Positions 23,706 through 34,229 of a DNA stretch of 64,000 bases are shown one piece after another. The position numbers and the translations under genes are program-made. The notes below the pieces were generated by a model, which was given only the letters and a program-made list of their open reading frames with translations, ran no database searches and was not told the DNA's origin. The DNA comes from Sabethes cyaneus (Eukaryota > Arthropoda > Insecta > Diptera > Culicidae). The stretch's first letter is position 1; every line of letters starts with the position of its first letter. The stretch lies in the NCBI RefSeq assembly GCF_943734655.1, contig NC_071353.1:143264043-143328042 (forward strand). The letters run 5' to 3'.

Positions 23706-25404
23706 TTGTTTGCCGTTTGTTTTTTATCCTAGCAGTGCCCTAAACACACATGTAGGTACGTGAGTTTCCGGCGTGGGTGGAAGAAATTTTTGTGCTTCTC
23801 GGTTGCAAGCTGGCTAGCGAGCAGGCGAAAAAGTTATATGCAAAAATGAAATAAAACGAAATGTGCTGCTGCTTGTGCTGTTACAGCTGTGACCCCTCCT
23901 GGGCTCGCTCCTTGTGGTGATCTAGTTCAAAGGACGTCGGATATTTTCATTAGCGGCGAGGATGATGTAATTTTGCGGCGAGTCAAAGTGAGTTTTGATG
24001 GCTTGAACTAATAAGATTTTTCTTTCGAGATGAGATTGCATCGCGCGAAATGGTTGGTTGGAAGTCGGTTTTTGGCCGGAGGGAAAATCGTTGTACGATG
24101 ATAGCGAAGGGAAAAACGAGTGTTACTTCCAATGTGTGTTTGGCCTTTCTAGATTGTGGAGATTAACCGCTTCCAATTATGGCAAATGCCTATCATATGA
24201 GTTCTGTTTTCTTCATAGAAGTGTCGACGGGATTTAAATATTAATTTAGTAAAGGATAGAAAACCATTAAATTGCACTGGTTGGTACTCTTTTCGTGAAT
24301 AGCGAAAAATAACTGGAGTACACCATTTTTTCAAATAAGAATAAAACGTAATTCAAATTATGTAATGTTTTCATACAAGATTGATTTTTAAAATTGAAAA
24401 TTCCTGAACCTGCTATCGTAGAATCAACGTTTTTAGATAACTATAACTACTAAATTTGCACAGTCATTCAGGAAATGTGGTTTCTATAAGAAGCTGCTCA
24501 TGACTATTTTTACAGTGGAAGCAACTACTATCACTGATCTGGAAAGCTACATTTAGGGTTGAGAAAAATTCTTGAAATTCTTCTATTATTTACAGCTACA
24601 GCTTTTATGGGAGACAAAATCATACCTTTTTCTAAAAAATTTCTGGAACTTTTTACAATTAAATTTGTTAGGTTCAAGAACTGACTGAGAAGAAACTATT
24701 GGAGTGACGTCGACTACTCGAACTATTGGAGTGACGTCATTATTAAGCATCGAATCTTCGTTTTGCTAACTTTACGAAAACTATTTATTAAAAAAATCTT
24801 TAACTTTGTTACTTGCATATGGCAATGTCTTGTGAATATATTTTATCTTCACTCACCAGTTATAATCCTTTCTAATTTTTTTAAAATGGAAGAACAACAA
24901 ACCGTTATGATAAATTTAAAAAAGTTGGTATAAAGTAAAAATAATACTTTACTATCTATAAGTTTCAATGGCACAGAATGTCCATCGAAGTAAGTAATAT
25001 CATATAAATTCCATAGTTATTCGGTTAATTATGTTCGGCTGTTCAATTGAAATCTGTTTGTTTTTCTTTAGGGACATCACGGTCAATGGCGAGGTAATGG
25101 ATAATTTGAACTAGAATCCTTTACTATTATCGAAACATTCAGGCTATCGAGAGGAATAGCCTTGTGGAACTGCCTTGAATCTAATTTTTGCGAAATGGAA
25201 AGAAAAAATCGAAGTTAAGGAAACTATTCTTGCAGTCTTTTTGAATCTAAAACACTCTTTTCTCGAAACAATTTCTAGGCGCTTATTGCTAAAAGTCTTA
25301 TAGTTCTAAAGAATTGTTAGGAATGCATATGAATAGTTAGAAAAGTTATACATACGTTTGAGCTCAGGAGAATCGATTTGATAATTTTAATAATCCCTTT
25401 GTTA
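23706..25404. other. AT-rich unique sequence, no gene recognised
   Basis: No open frame with a recognisable domain and no terminal-repeat pair was identified. Two nearby TGACGTC motifs occur around 24.70-24.74 kb in a short imperfect duplication. Confidence 0.4.
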
Positions 25405-25445
25405 ACTCACTAGGTGTACCGCAAGGAGGCGTATTGAGGTCCATG
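25400..25445 (+). pseudogene. Reverse transcriptase scrap (GVPQGG motif)
   Basis: A short frame reads NSLGVPQGGVLRSMLFN, the RT motif that precedes the catalytic Asp pair in Jockey-type elements. Nothing else of the domain is legible on either side. Confidence 0.5.
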
Positions 25446-25639
25446 TTATTCAACAAAAAAGCACATTCCGCTACATTTCGGATTGCAGATTTTTTGTTCG
25501 ACGGATTTCACATCCAACTCATAAGGTCTGTTGGACCAGTACGTTTTGTAGCTCGAGTCCAACTAGAAGATCTATTTTATCCATAGCTTGTATAAATGAC
25601 TTTCTAACGTGGTTTGTGGTTTTGCGATTTATTTATTTA

Positions 25640-25798
25640 CTAGCTGACCCGACAAACTTCGTATTGCCACAAATTAACCTGTGTTGTACATAAATCATGA
25701 ATCTCGGATGATCTTTGTCACAATCTCGAGTTTTGCAAGTTTCTGAGGGGTTCAACCTTAGATGATTCATTTTGGCAGTTACGTAACTATGAAAGCAT
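25640..25798 (-). mobile_element. Helitron-like 3' terminal fragment
   Basis: On the minus strand this ends GGGTCAGCTAG followed by T. It matches the last 130 or so bases of the full element at 47.5-49.4 kb, including TTGCAAAACTCGAGATTGTG and GCAATACGAAGTTTGTCGGG. Only the 3' end remains. Confidence 0.75.
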
Positions 25799-25956
25799 CC
25801 CAGGTAACCAATAAGCATCACCAATGCTATTCAAATATAGGCCAATAAGCATTTAAGTCGCCTTAAATGCTACTTAAATGCTATTTTGGCAAAATATACA
25901 GCTACTTTACTGATAACCTTCTTATAGTGCTGACAATGCTAATTTACAGCTAATTA

Positions 25957-26447
25957 GGCCATTGCAAATCATATTTAAAGTTTTTGTCTCCCCCCCCCCC
26001 CCCTTGGAAATTGTCTTGAAAAATTGGGGGACAAAAAAATAATATGTAGAATATGAGTCAAATTTCTTTTTATAAAATCAATTGTCTGTGGGCTCTGTCT
26101 GTCTGACAGTCTGAAAAACTCGAAAAATGAGTCTCCGAGTTGAATTAACGCTTCTAGCACGAAACAGAAATAGAAATTCGAACAATGGAATTTCCAAAAA
26201 TCGTCCAAAAAATTTTTCCTTCGTTTTTGTCTGTTTTTTTTTGTATATTTTTGTATAGAAAATAATAACGTATATATTATAAGCAAGAATAGATTCGGTT
26301 TTCACGTTTAAACCTTAAATAAAAATTCTTAAAATCCATGTTTTTTTTGCTCGATTAAAAAATTTACTTTGTTTTTTTTTGACCCCCCCCCCCCTCAGTG
26401 GCAGAACACCGGAAGGACAAAAACTTCATAAAATATTTGTAATGGCC
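25957..26447. mobile_element. Tourist-like (PIF/Harbinger) MITE, copy 2
   Basis: Same termini and same C-run architecture as 11862-12338, with high identity throughout. It is flanked by TAATTA on both sides, so the 3-bp duplication reads TTA on the left and TAA on the right. A CTGTCTGT expansion near 26098 is present only in this copy. Confidence 0.88.
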
Positions 26448-26524
26448 TAATTATTATGCGACGAAATTCATTTAATATTGAAATAATCATATTAATTAGA
26501 CTAATTTTTTTTGGAAATAACATA

Positions 26525-26770
26525 CAGCAATCCCCCGAATAATGCGGTTTCGAATAAGAACGTTTCCAATAAGGACGGTCTCGAGTGATTCCATTAACGC
26601 GGTCGACCGTCCTTATTGGAGTCTACGTAGCAAATGGGAATTGACTTAATTGGTTCCAACATGGAATAACTTGTGGTCTTAACCGTATAGAACGTTGGTG
26701 TCTTCGACAAAGTTGTTCAGCAGATCGAGGGCTTTTCGTTGGATTGTAGTACAGGGCGGACTCGATTATC
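26525..26770. mobile_element. Possible pogo-like MITE end(s)
   Basis: TA followed by CAGCAATCCCCCGAATAATG at 26525, and TA followed by CAGGGCGGACTCGATTATCC at about 26752, both look like left ends of pogo/Tigger-type elements. A hairpin AATAAGGACGGT...ACCGTCCTTATT lies between them. No matching right end was found. Confidence 0.35.
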
Positions 26771-26994
26771 CGGGTGAAAAAAAATTTTTTTTTTTCGTTG
26801 ATTTATTTTAAACCTTAATATTATAGTGTTCATGCTACATGCTGATTCTTACTTAACAAGTATTGATTCACCTCCCTAAAGCTACAAAATTTTTTTTTCT
26901 ATATCCCTTTTATCGGCGAAAAAAACAAAAATAAATCCTGTGATATTTTTTTACTTAAAAATCATCATCATCATCATGATCATCATCATCATTA

Positions 26995-29098
26995 GGCTTA
27001 TAAAAATTTGAAAAAAAGTTTATGTCGCCCCCCCCCTCTTTCAAAAATTTCCGAAATGTGAAGGGGCAAAGAAATAAAGTGTTATATTATTATGTTGCAT
27101 TCTTTAGTGAAAAGCAAATTTTTGTACAGTTCAACGTGTTTACATCTATAAATTAGTATTGTATTGATTAGTTAGTATTGATCAACTTTCTTTCACCAAC
27201 TAACCTTTATGGTTCCTATTGCAAGTCACAGGCGACAATTTTGCGTTCGTTCGTTCCATTTTAATTCAACTTGTTTTAAAAGAACCGAATAGAAGTTTTT
27301 CCGTCAACATTTTTTTTCACTAAATGTTCGGTTTTGACTCTTAGAAATGATACCCATATAAAACTTTCTTAATTATTTATTTATTTACTATTTGATGGGG
27401 CTTTCAACCGTTGGTTGGTTCGCCCCAAAGCTAAAACTTTCTTTATTAAAGCCTCTAACTACTGTAAAAATGAAAAACTAAAATACGAATATTTAAACTC
27501 GTTACTTCTCGGATGTAATACATACCTTTTTGTACCAGTGTCCTCTATTTTCACCACTTCGAAACCATTTGTGCCACTCTTTACTCTTGTGGCAAGCAAC
27601 ACACGAAACGAAAAAGAAGGTAATCATTAGCTTTTCATTCGTTTTGTCCTTTTCACTCAATCGCTGATACACATATGTCAAAAACTGTTGTGCAATGCTG
27701 CCAGAAAATATGAAAAATTTTATAAACAGTGCAGCCGAAATGAATTTTTTAAAACTCAACATTCGTGATTAGGTGAAAAGAAACTCAACATGCTTGCAAT
27801 TTGCATTGTTTAAAAAATCGTAGTAAATTCTAGAGTCAACGAAAAAAATATATTTTTGTACCATTGTCACTCGTATTGGGAGTACTTTCGAGAAAAAATA
27901 AGAAAAAGAGGGGTATGATCTCAATCTCTATTAGATTGAGGCAAAAATCAATCAAACAATATATGAGTGAAATTCTGTATCGCTGTTGACGGAGAAATTC
28001 CCAATTGCAGTTGGCGTCATAGGTACTAGATAAGATAGAAACACGACAAATTAGACACTCCGGAATATCAGCTATTGGTGCTTGAGGAGCTTCAAATTGG
28101 ACATTTTATTCGGTAAAGTGTCCAAGTACGTACCCTAATTTTAAATGTTAAGAACGTAAAACACAGAGATACAGTTCTTTACCATGAATTGGATGCATGC
28201 AGGAAGGATGTGACTAAACTGTTCGAAACTTGAAATTTACGAAACATTTTGCATCCTTAATATACAAAGGTGAACACGTTATTGTTGAAGAACAAGCATC
28301 AACAGAGGAATGAATGACCTGATATTCATGACTAAAAGGTTGACCAAGAAATAAGCGGTTTGAAACGTGAATAGTTTCAGAGATTTATTTTCTTAAAACA
28401 TGTCGGTAGCACAGTATATGCGTTTCAAGTAAAAAAGTGGTAGGGACCTAAACTGCAATTTTCACTCTATGATCAAACTGGTTCATCTCCATCAGGATCC
28501 TTACTTTATGTGGTTGGGTCGAAAAATATCGAAGTTTGGTTCGGTTTGAACTAAAATTTAAGTACTGTACAAAATATCTGTATTAAATAATATGGAAAAA
28601 TATGGGGGGCTCCGTAGCCGCAAGGTTATCGAGTCTGCTTTGACAAGCGAGTGATCGTGGGTTCGAATCTTGGTAGAATCAAGCCATTTGGTGTCAAGTG
28701 ACTTTAGCATGGGTTAATTCTCAGGCCCCTCCATTTACCCTTCCTTCATGCTGAATTCTATATTTACTCTCTGAAGCCTCTTGACAGTGCAAATGTCCCT
28801 CCTATAGTTAAGTGTACTGGTCAGAGGTACGAATGAGTCCTCGCCAGGAACGGCTATAATATGGGATAGTACTGGCAGCGAGGAATAAGTGGGTAAAGTA
28901 GAGCAAGCTTTGAAGGAAGGGTAAACCCCAATACACACAGGTACGCACACATGGAAAAAAATGGAAAATTATACGCTGGTTTCTTCTCTTTTGTTTAGTT
29001 ATTGAAGGTTTGATGTTATTATTTTTTTCTTGTCTCCCCCCCGCTTCAGCAATATTTTGAGACCAGGACATGAACTTTTTTTCAAATTTGCATAAGCC
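26995..29098. mobile_element. PIF/Harbinger-like element, 2.1 kb
   Basis: The termini GGCTTATAAAAATTTGAAAA and, inverted, GGCTTATGCAAATTTGAAAA each continue into AAAGTT(T/C)ATGTC, with TTA duplications (26992-26994, 29099-29101). A C run follows the left TIR, and the right TIR is preceded by a C-rich stretch, as in the Tourist-like MITEs. A SINE (28606-28951) is nested. The one 86-residue minus-strand frame at 27502-27762 shows no recognisable transposase motif, so the element is non-autonomous or badly decayed. Confidence 0.8.
28606..28951 (+). repeat. tRNA-derived SINE (family A), second copy
   Basis: Homologous to 20578-20925 from the tRNA-like head (CTCCGTAGCCGCAAGGTTAT, B box GTGGGTTCGAATCTTGG) through to AAGGGTAAACCCCAATACAC. 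It lacks the last 140 bp or so present in the first copy. Flanking ATGGAAAAATATGG and ATGGAAAAAAATGG are the likely target duplication. It is inserted in the Harbinger-like element. Confidence 0.9.
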
Positions 29099-29149
29099 TT
29101 ATTATCGTAATCATTAATAAAAAAATTGCAAAAAAGGTATCTTTTGACT

Positions 29150-29540
29150 TTAGGGGAGATTGATCAATAATAAAAAAAATCATTTGACACACCTAAATAT
29201 TGAAAATCATAACACCGAAAAATAATTTTGTACCCAAAAAAAATCATCAAGGCAAATGTCACTCTGCAAAAATTTCTGCTGATCATGCAAGTTTTCTCGG
29301 CTCCAGAATAACGGCAACACATGAGCTATTTTCATTTTATGAAAGACGGAAATTGAAACGATTAGTTGACATTTTTTCTTCGTCGCATGGAAAAAGGTAG
29401 GGAATTTGGCTGTTAGGAATTCTTTAATTTTACAAATTAAAATATTAGGGAATAACTAATTTTACACTGCGTGTCATAAAAACGCTGATATTTTTAATAA
29501 TTTATGTTGAACAGAACGGAAATAGGTAATTTCGACGAAG
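29150..29540. repeat. Dispersed repeat, inverted partner of 36.99-37.42 kb
   Basis: About 390 bp here align in reverse orientation with 36.99-37.42 kb, for example the blocks around CGTCGCATGGAAAAAGGTAG and AGTTATTCCCTAATATT (as read on the minus strand). Divergence and small indels are visible. No terminal inverted repeats or known protein motifs were recognised; the 66-codon + frame is not clearly conserved. Confidence 0.65.
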
Positions 29541-30171
29541 CATCTTATTAGGGAGCAAATGTGTTTTTGTGTAGAACGAATATTGGAAAAACTGGGAAAA
29601 ATGATATGCAAACTGAGAGAAATAATTAACTGTCCAGGTGGGACTTGAACCTACAACTCTCAATCTCGACGAAGCAGTAACAAAGCTTTATTTAAAAAAA
29701 AAAGACATTCCGCTACATTCCGAACTTTTTGATTTTTGACGTAGGACTACGTCTTACGGCAAGGTTGGGTATCATTCCAAAAAAAAGTCTAATCGCGAAG
29801 AGTGGTCAGGTTTTGAACGTCAATAGTTTAGGGCGTCTTCTACTCTACGGTGGTCTATGTTTAGATACGAGTTATACCAAATTTGGCCGAGCGAAATTGA
29901 AGTGAGAACTGGTGAAATAGATTAATGCATATCGATCCACAGCGGTGATGTAAATATTTGCTCTACCGAAATCTACAAAAGGCGGTATGATAAAACTAAA
30001 CCAAAGGATAGTTAAATTTCGCCCTTGCGACTGTTTTTGACAGATATGAGAAATGCATTTTCAACTTGAAATGATTAAATCGAAGCGTTTTTAATTTGAA
30101 ACGAATGGGTTAACATGTTAGATCGAAAAGTGGAATTCAACACGAATAGCGTTCGTTGATCGGCGATCAAA

Positions 30172-30440
30172 ATGCGGGGCTCAATTTTCAATAAATCTAG
30201 TCAATTTATCTGTTTTACTGACGACGTGGATCCTGTCGGCAGAACATTTGAGACAGTGAAAGATCAGTACACTAGACTAAAACGCGAAGCAGAGAAGATT
30301 AGGTTGAAGATAAACACGTTTAAAACGAAGTATATGCTGGCGAGCGGAACCGAGCGTGACTGGGTCCGCTTAAGCAGTACCGCGGTAATCGACGGGGATG
30401 AGTTTGAGGTAGTCGATGAACGAGTTCATATACCTTTGCT
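30172..30440 (+). pseudogene. RTE-like reverse transcriptase fragment
   Basis: The peptide SSQFICFTDDVDPVGRTFET carries the catalytic Asp pair motif (FTDD). It is followed by INTFKTKYMLASGTERDW and DGDEFEVVDER, the same order as LQINALKTKYMV and DGDELEVVDEF in the RTE copy at 50.2-50.6 kb. It breaks off into a Jockey RT at about 30440. Confidence 0.82.
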
Positions 30441-32490
30441 CACTGGCAACAGAGGAAAACAATATCAACCGTACGGACCCCACAAACACTTGCGGTTGAA
30501 CAATCCGAGTGTTCCTTTGAAATATCTGTTTGGCATGTCACTCGCATCCATAGTTTTTCCAACTCTTTGGAAATCTTCCTTTATGTTCCCAGTTTACAAA
30601 AAAGGAGATAAAAAGTAAGTTGATAACTATCGTGGGATTACGTCTTTTTTTTTGATTTGCCAAACTTTTGAAATGGTCATCTTGGAACCTATCTTCAATC
30701 ACAGCAAGTTGTATATCGCCGAAACTCTGCAAATTTTTTTTACCAAAACACACTACCGTTACGAATATCTTATCATTCACAACTTATGCTACTGACGTAA
30801 TGTCCAATGGCTTTCAGTCCGACGCCATTTACACGGACTTGACAGATTGACAGACTGGGTTTTGGACTAAACGTTTTAGGCTGTTTCCAATCGTACCTTT
30901 ATGATCAGCATTGGTCAGTCAAGATAGGCGACTGTATATCCAAAGAGTCCATTGTATATCCACTTCCAGAATTCCGCAGGGCAGCCATCTCGGACCCCTA
31001 CTATTCCTACTTTATTTCTACGATGTGAACTTCTCTCTTGAATGCCCGTGGTAATCTTTTGCTGATGACTTTAAAATGTTCTTTGTAATTCGGACCACCG
31101 AGGATGCTCTCTTTCTTCAATGTCAACTAACGGTTTTTGCTGAGTGGTGCAAAATTAACCGTATGAGCCTAAGCTCCAATAAGTGATCTGTCATCACTTT
31201 CACACGAAGGAAAATGCTAATTCGATTTGTTGAGTATCACCTAGCAGGTAACGCAATCAATAGAGAAACATGTGTTAAGGATCGCGGTATACACTTCGGT
31301 GAACAATTGTTTTTTAAACAGCATACTTCCTATGTAGTAGCTAAAGCCTCTCGTTGCTTGGCATTCATAATGAGAGTGTCTAGGAACTTTACGGACATTT
31401 ACTGCCTGAAATCTTTCTACTATTCACTCGTTTGTTCAGTTCTTGAGCAGGGCTTGAAAAGGGATCGCAAGTTGAATGTGGTGACTGCCGTGAATGCGAA
31501 CTTTCCGCATTCAAACTCCGCTTTTTGAACGATTATTTGACTGTTTTTTAAATCCAGTCAATCTGCCGCTTGCGCTGCTGCCGTCTTACATTTCATGCGT
31601 CATCTCAGCAAAAGCAAACAGTCGATCTCCCGTTTTGCTTTGCGCTTTGAGAATATAAACTGTAAACTGACTGGAAGCATACGGTGACGTATTTTTTCGT
31701 TTATCTTTTTGTCTCCAAATCGGCTGCTCACAGTAATAGTTTGTCACCCGGACGTCGGTCCGACGTAAGCAAACTATTCGTTTGTATTGGACGGAGTCCG
31801 ACCGACTTCTTCCATGCACATGTAGGGGTTGTTTTTTGTTGTAGTATTGAATCATACGATTGTGCGCTTACTTTTCGTTAGCGTGGTAACTGCCAGTCAT
31901 TTGACTGTTTTGCAGTCATTCGCTGCTCCAAACGGTAAAGGCAACTTGATCGAAACGAAAATGTTAAAAAGCTTAAGAACGCGATCGTTCCACTGCGTGC
32001 AATCGGCGTTTGACTGAGCAAACTGCCGGTTGTGTTATGCATAGCGTTCATATTCCACCACTAAACGGACGGTGTAAACTTGAATGCGCGTTAGTGTGAC
32101 TGCGGTAGAAAAAAAGGATCGGTCGAAGCCCTGTTCTTGAGTATTCCGTGCGAGCTTTCCCGTGCTATGCTGATTGGCGATATGCTAACCGATCACATCG
32201 TTTGCCCTTCACGGGCAAATCACGATTTGCCCTTCGCTTCTCGGCGAATTAAATATAAACATCCACTCTCGAGCTCTTAGCGATAGAGCCTTCTTCAGAT
32301 TGCCCGTTCGATGCACTGATTACGGAGCCTACGGTGCTGTCATCGGTCTGCAGCGAACCTTAATAGCGTGTTTTCCTGGATTCGACTACCACATTCCACG
32401 TTATAGAATTAAGGTAAACTTTTTAGTTATTTTTAAGCATCATTTAAGGACCATCTGTGTCTGTTGATTTGTAACAAATAAATAAATAAG
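30440..32490 (+). pseudogene. Jockey-like reverse transcriptase, frameshifted, with 3' tail
   Basis: Begins within RT: VPLKYLFGMSLASIVFPTLW then FPVYKKGDK and NYRGIT. Later it has KDRGIHFGEQLFFKQHTSYV and CLKSFYYSLVCSVLEQG. The frame is interrupted by a hAT MITE (31449-32133), resumes at 32142 and ends in an (AAATA)n tail at about 32472-32490. Many stops and frameshifts; the endonuclease is absent. The lineage is the same broad group as the element at 15.5-17.8 kb. Confidence 0.78.
31449..32133. mobile_element. hAT MITE inside Jockey RT
   Basis: The ends CAGGGCTTGAAAAG and, inverted, CAGGGCTTCGACCG are flanked by the exact 8-bp duplication TTCTTGAG (31441-31448, 32134-32141). Excision of the insert re-joins the RT sequence around VCSVLE. 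It is 685 bp with several internal inverted motifs based on TGAATGCG and no transposase. Confidence 0.92.
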
Positions 32491-32559
32491 TGTAACATAA
32501 TTTGCCTATTATTATTACGAAAAGCATGGAAGTAGCGCAAAGAGAACATTTCAGCACAT

Positions 32560-33340
32560 TGCATGAACATTACGGAGAGCTATCAGAAGCAACTTTGAAC
32601 ACACTGGAGAAGTGTTTTGCGAACAGGTTATAGATATCGCTTCTTGTACTAGAATGTTCGTTATCCAGAAATATGTAAGCTGGGAGTCCTTTTATGAACG
32701 CCCAGAAGCCTTTAGAGTTTTGTTTAAGCTTGGATTGAGGATACAGCAGAAATTTTGAGCAAAGCCTCGGTCGAGGACGGCGTGCGAGAATGTAATTTCT
32801 GAATAGTTGATTCTTGAAGACCGTAAAAATTTGCTTTCGAGAAGTCAAACTCCCTGTCATTGGACATCTGTTCAAAGTGTACCGGGCAAGGTCGGATGAG
32901 AGTTACCAGTGCAGGAGGATGTTGTACGTCAATATTTACTTACTTACGTTTCAAGTGCTTCCGAAATTTTGCAGTTCGATGTAGTGTCTTCATCGATGAA
33001 GACAAAATGAAGAACTCGGATCCGACCATTAGTAACTGCACACATCTGTAGCATACAAATTTGGTAAAGACGTACCATCGAGTGGCGTTATACTTGGTCA
33101 AGAGAAATTCGATTCAGTGGGATCAGGAACAGCGTATACAAAGTGAGTGTTTCTTCAAACAAGGTTAATTGTAATCCCCAAGCAAAATGTGAGTCGTTCC
33201 TGGTTGTAAAGACTTGATGACAGTACGTTCGGAGGAAGATAAACTGCGCCGATGCAAGTAATTGCGTTTAAGATTCGGATGTTTACCCACAATTGCTCAA
33301 GTTGATAGCTGTAGACGCCCGTTTTTTGTTTAGATGAGAA
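32560..33340 (-). pseudogene. Jockey-like endonuclease and linker fragment
   Basis: Minus-strand frames give an endonuclease block (YQLEQLWVNIRILNAITCIG then AVYLPPN) and, after stops, the linker LKQNSKGFWAFIKGLPAYIF leading to LFAKHFSSVF. In this family these lie between the endonuclease and the RT. It therefore contains the portion missing from the + strand RT at 30.4-32.5 kb, but in inverted orientation. Whether both derive from one element is unknown. Confidence 0.72.
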
Positions 33341-33344
33341 CCTG

Positions 33345-34210
33345 TTAGATACCGCGATCAGGACCCTGACGCCTCGCGTCTTTTCGGAATTTGTACTTTG
33401 GCGGTCGTTGCGATAAACCGTATAATACGACCGGAATAACTAAGGGCAGAATATTCTGGGCCACTCGTAGCCAACTTTCTAGGCGTCTTGGAAGTCGCAG
33501 GTCGTTTTCGACCTGGCCGAATCGTCTTGCCCGTTGGTTGAAGAGAATGGTTTTCGTCGCACTGTTGTCGGGTATTCTTACGACGTGTCTAGCCCACCGC
33601 AGCCAGATGTACGATGGGAATGTCTTTAAGAAGTAACTGCTGTCCAAATACATGAACTCATCTACCACTTCTAGTTCGTCACCGGTAAGCTCACCGTCCC
33701 CTGGATGTGCGGGTTTGTCTCTCTTGAGTCTCTTGGTTGCATGTATTTGGTTTTTAGCGCATTTATTTTTTGCACAATCTGTCTACACTCTGTCTTCAAT
33801 CTGACGTAGATTGGCTCCGTCGTCGCACAGTTCCTGACTATGATGTCAAGTCGTCTGTGAAGCCTAGGAGTTGTCGCTTTATGCTACTTTTACTGAAAGT
33901 CGTGCCTCTCGTTTGTCGGATCATCCCTTTGAGAGCGATGTTGAATAACCTGCAGGATATGTCATCACCTTGTCTCAACCCTCGTCGTCGTCTTGAAGGA
34001 CCTCGAGAATGTCCCCGAGATGCGCATGAAACACTCGTTCCAATGTAGCTCTGATCAGTTACGTCAGTTTGTTCGGAAAACTCTGTTTGTGCCATTATCT
34101 ATCATAGCTGGTCTTGGTTGACAGTATCGTATGCTGCTTTGAAATCAATTATGATGTGTTGCGTGTATGCATGTTGTACTTCCGACATTACTCTAAGTTT
34201 AGTTTATTGA
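33345..34210 (-). pseudogene. RTE-like ORF2 fragment with internal deletion
   Basis: On the minus strand: GLRQGDDISCRLFNIALKGM, then LLGFTDDLTS (catalytic Asp pair kept), then VDEFMYLDS joined directly to LRWARHVVRIPDNSATK and RRFGQVENDLRLPRRLESWL. About 180 residues between VDEF and RWA are missing compared with the copy at 50 kb. Confidence 0.8.
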
Positions 34211-34229
34211 CGGTTTCAATTACGAAGTA

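Noticed and set aside
25799..25950. MITE starting CCCAGGTAACCAATAAGCA
   Set aside because: Repeated AATGCT/AGCATT motifs are suggestive, but no matching right terminus or target duplication was found.
29630..29685. Possible tRNA gene (GGTTCAAGTCCC on the minus strand)
   Set aside because: Only a B-box-like motif with a short flank; no acceptor stem or cloverleaf could be completed. More likely a SINE relic.
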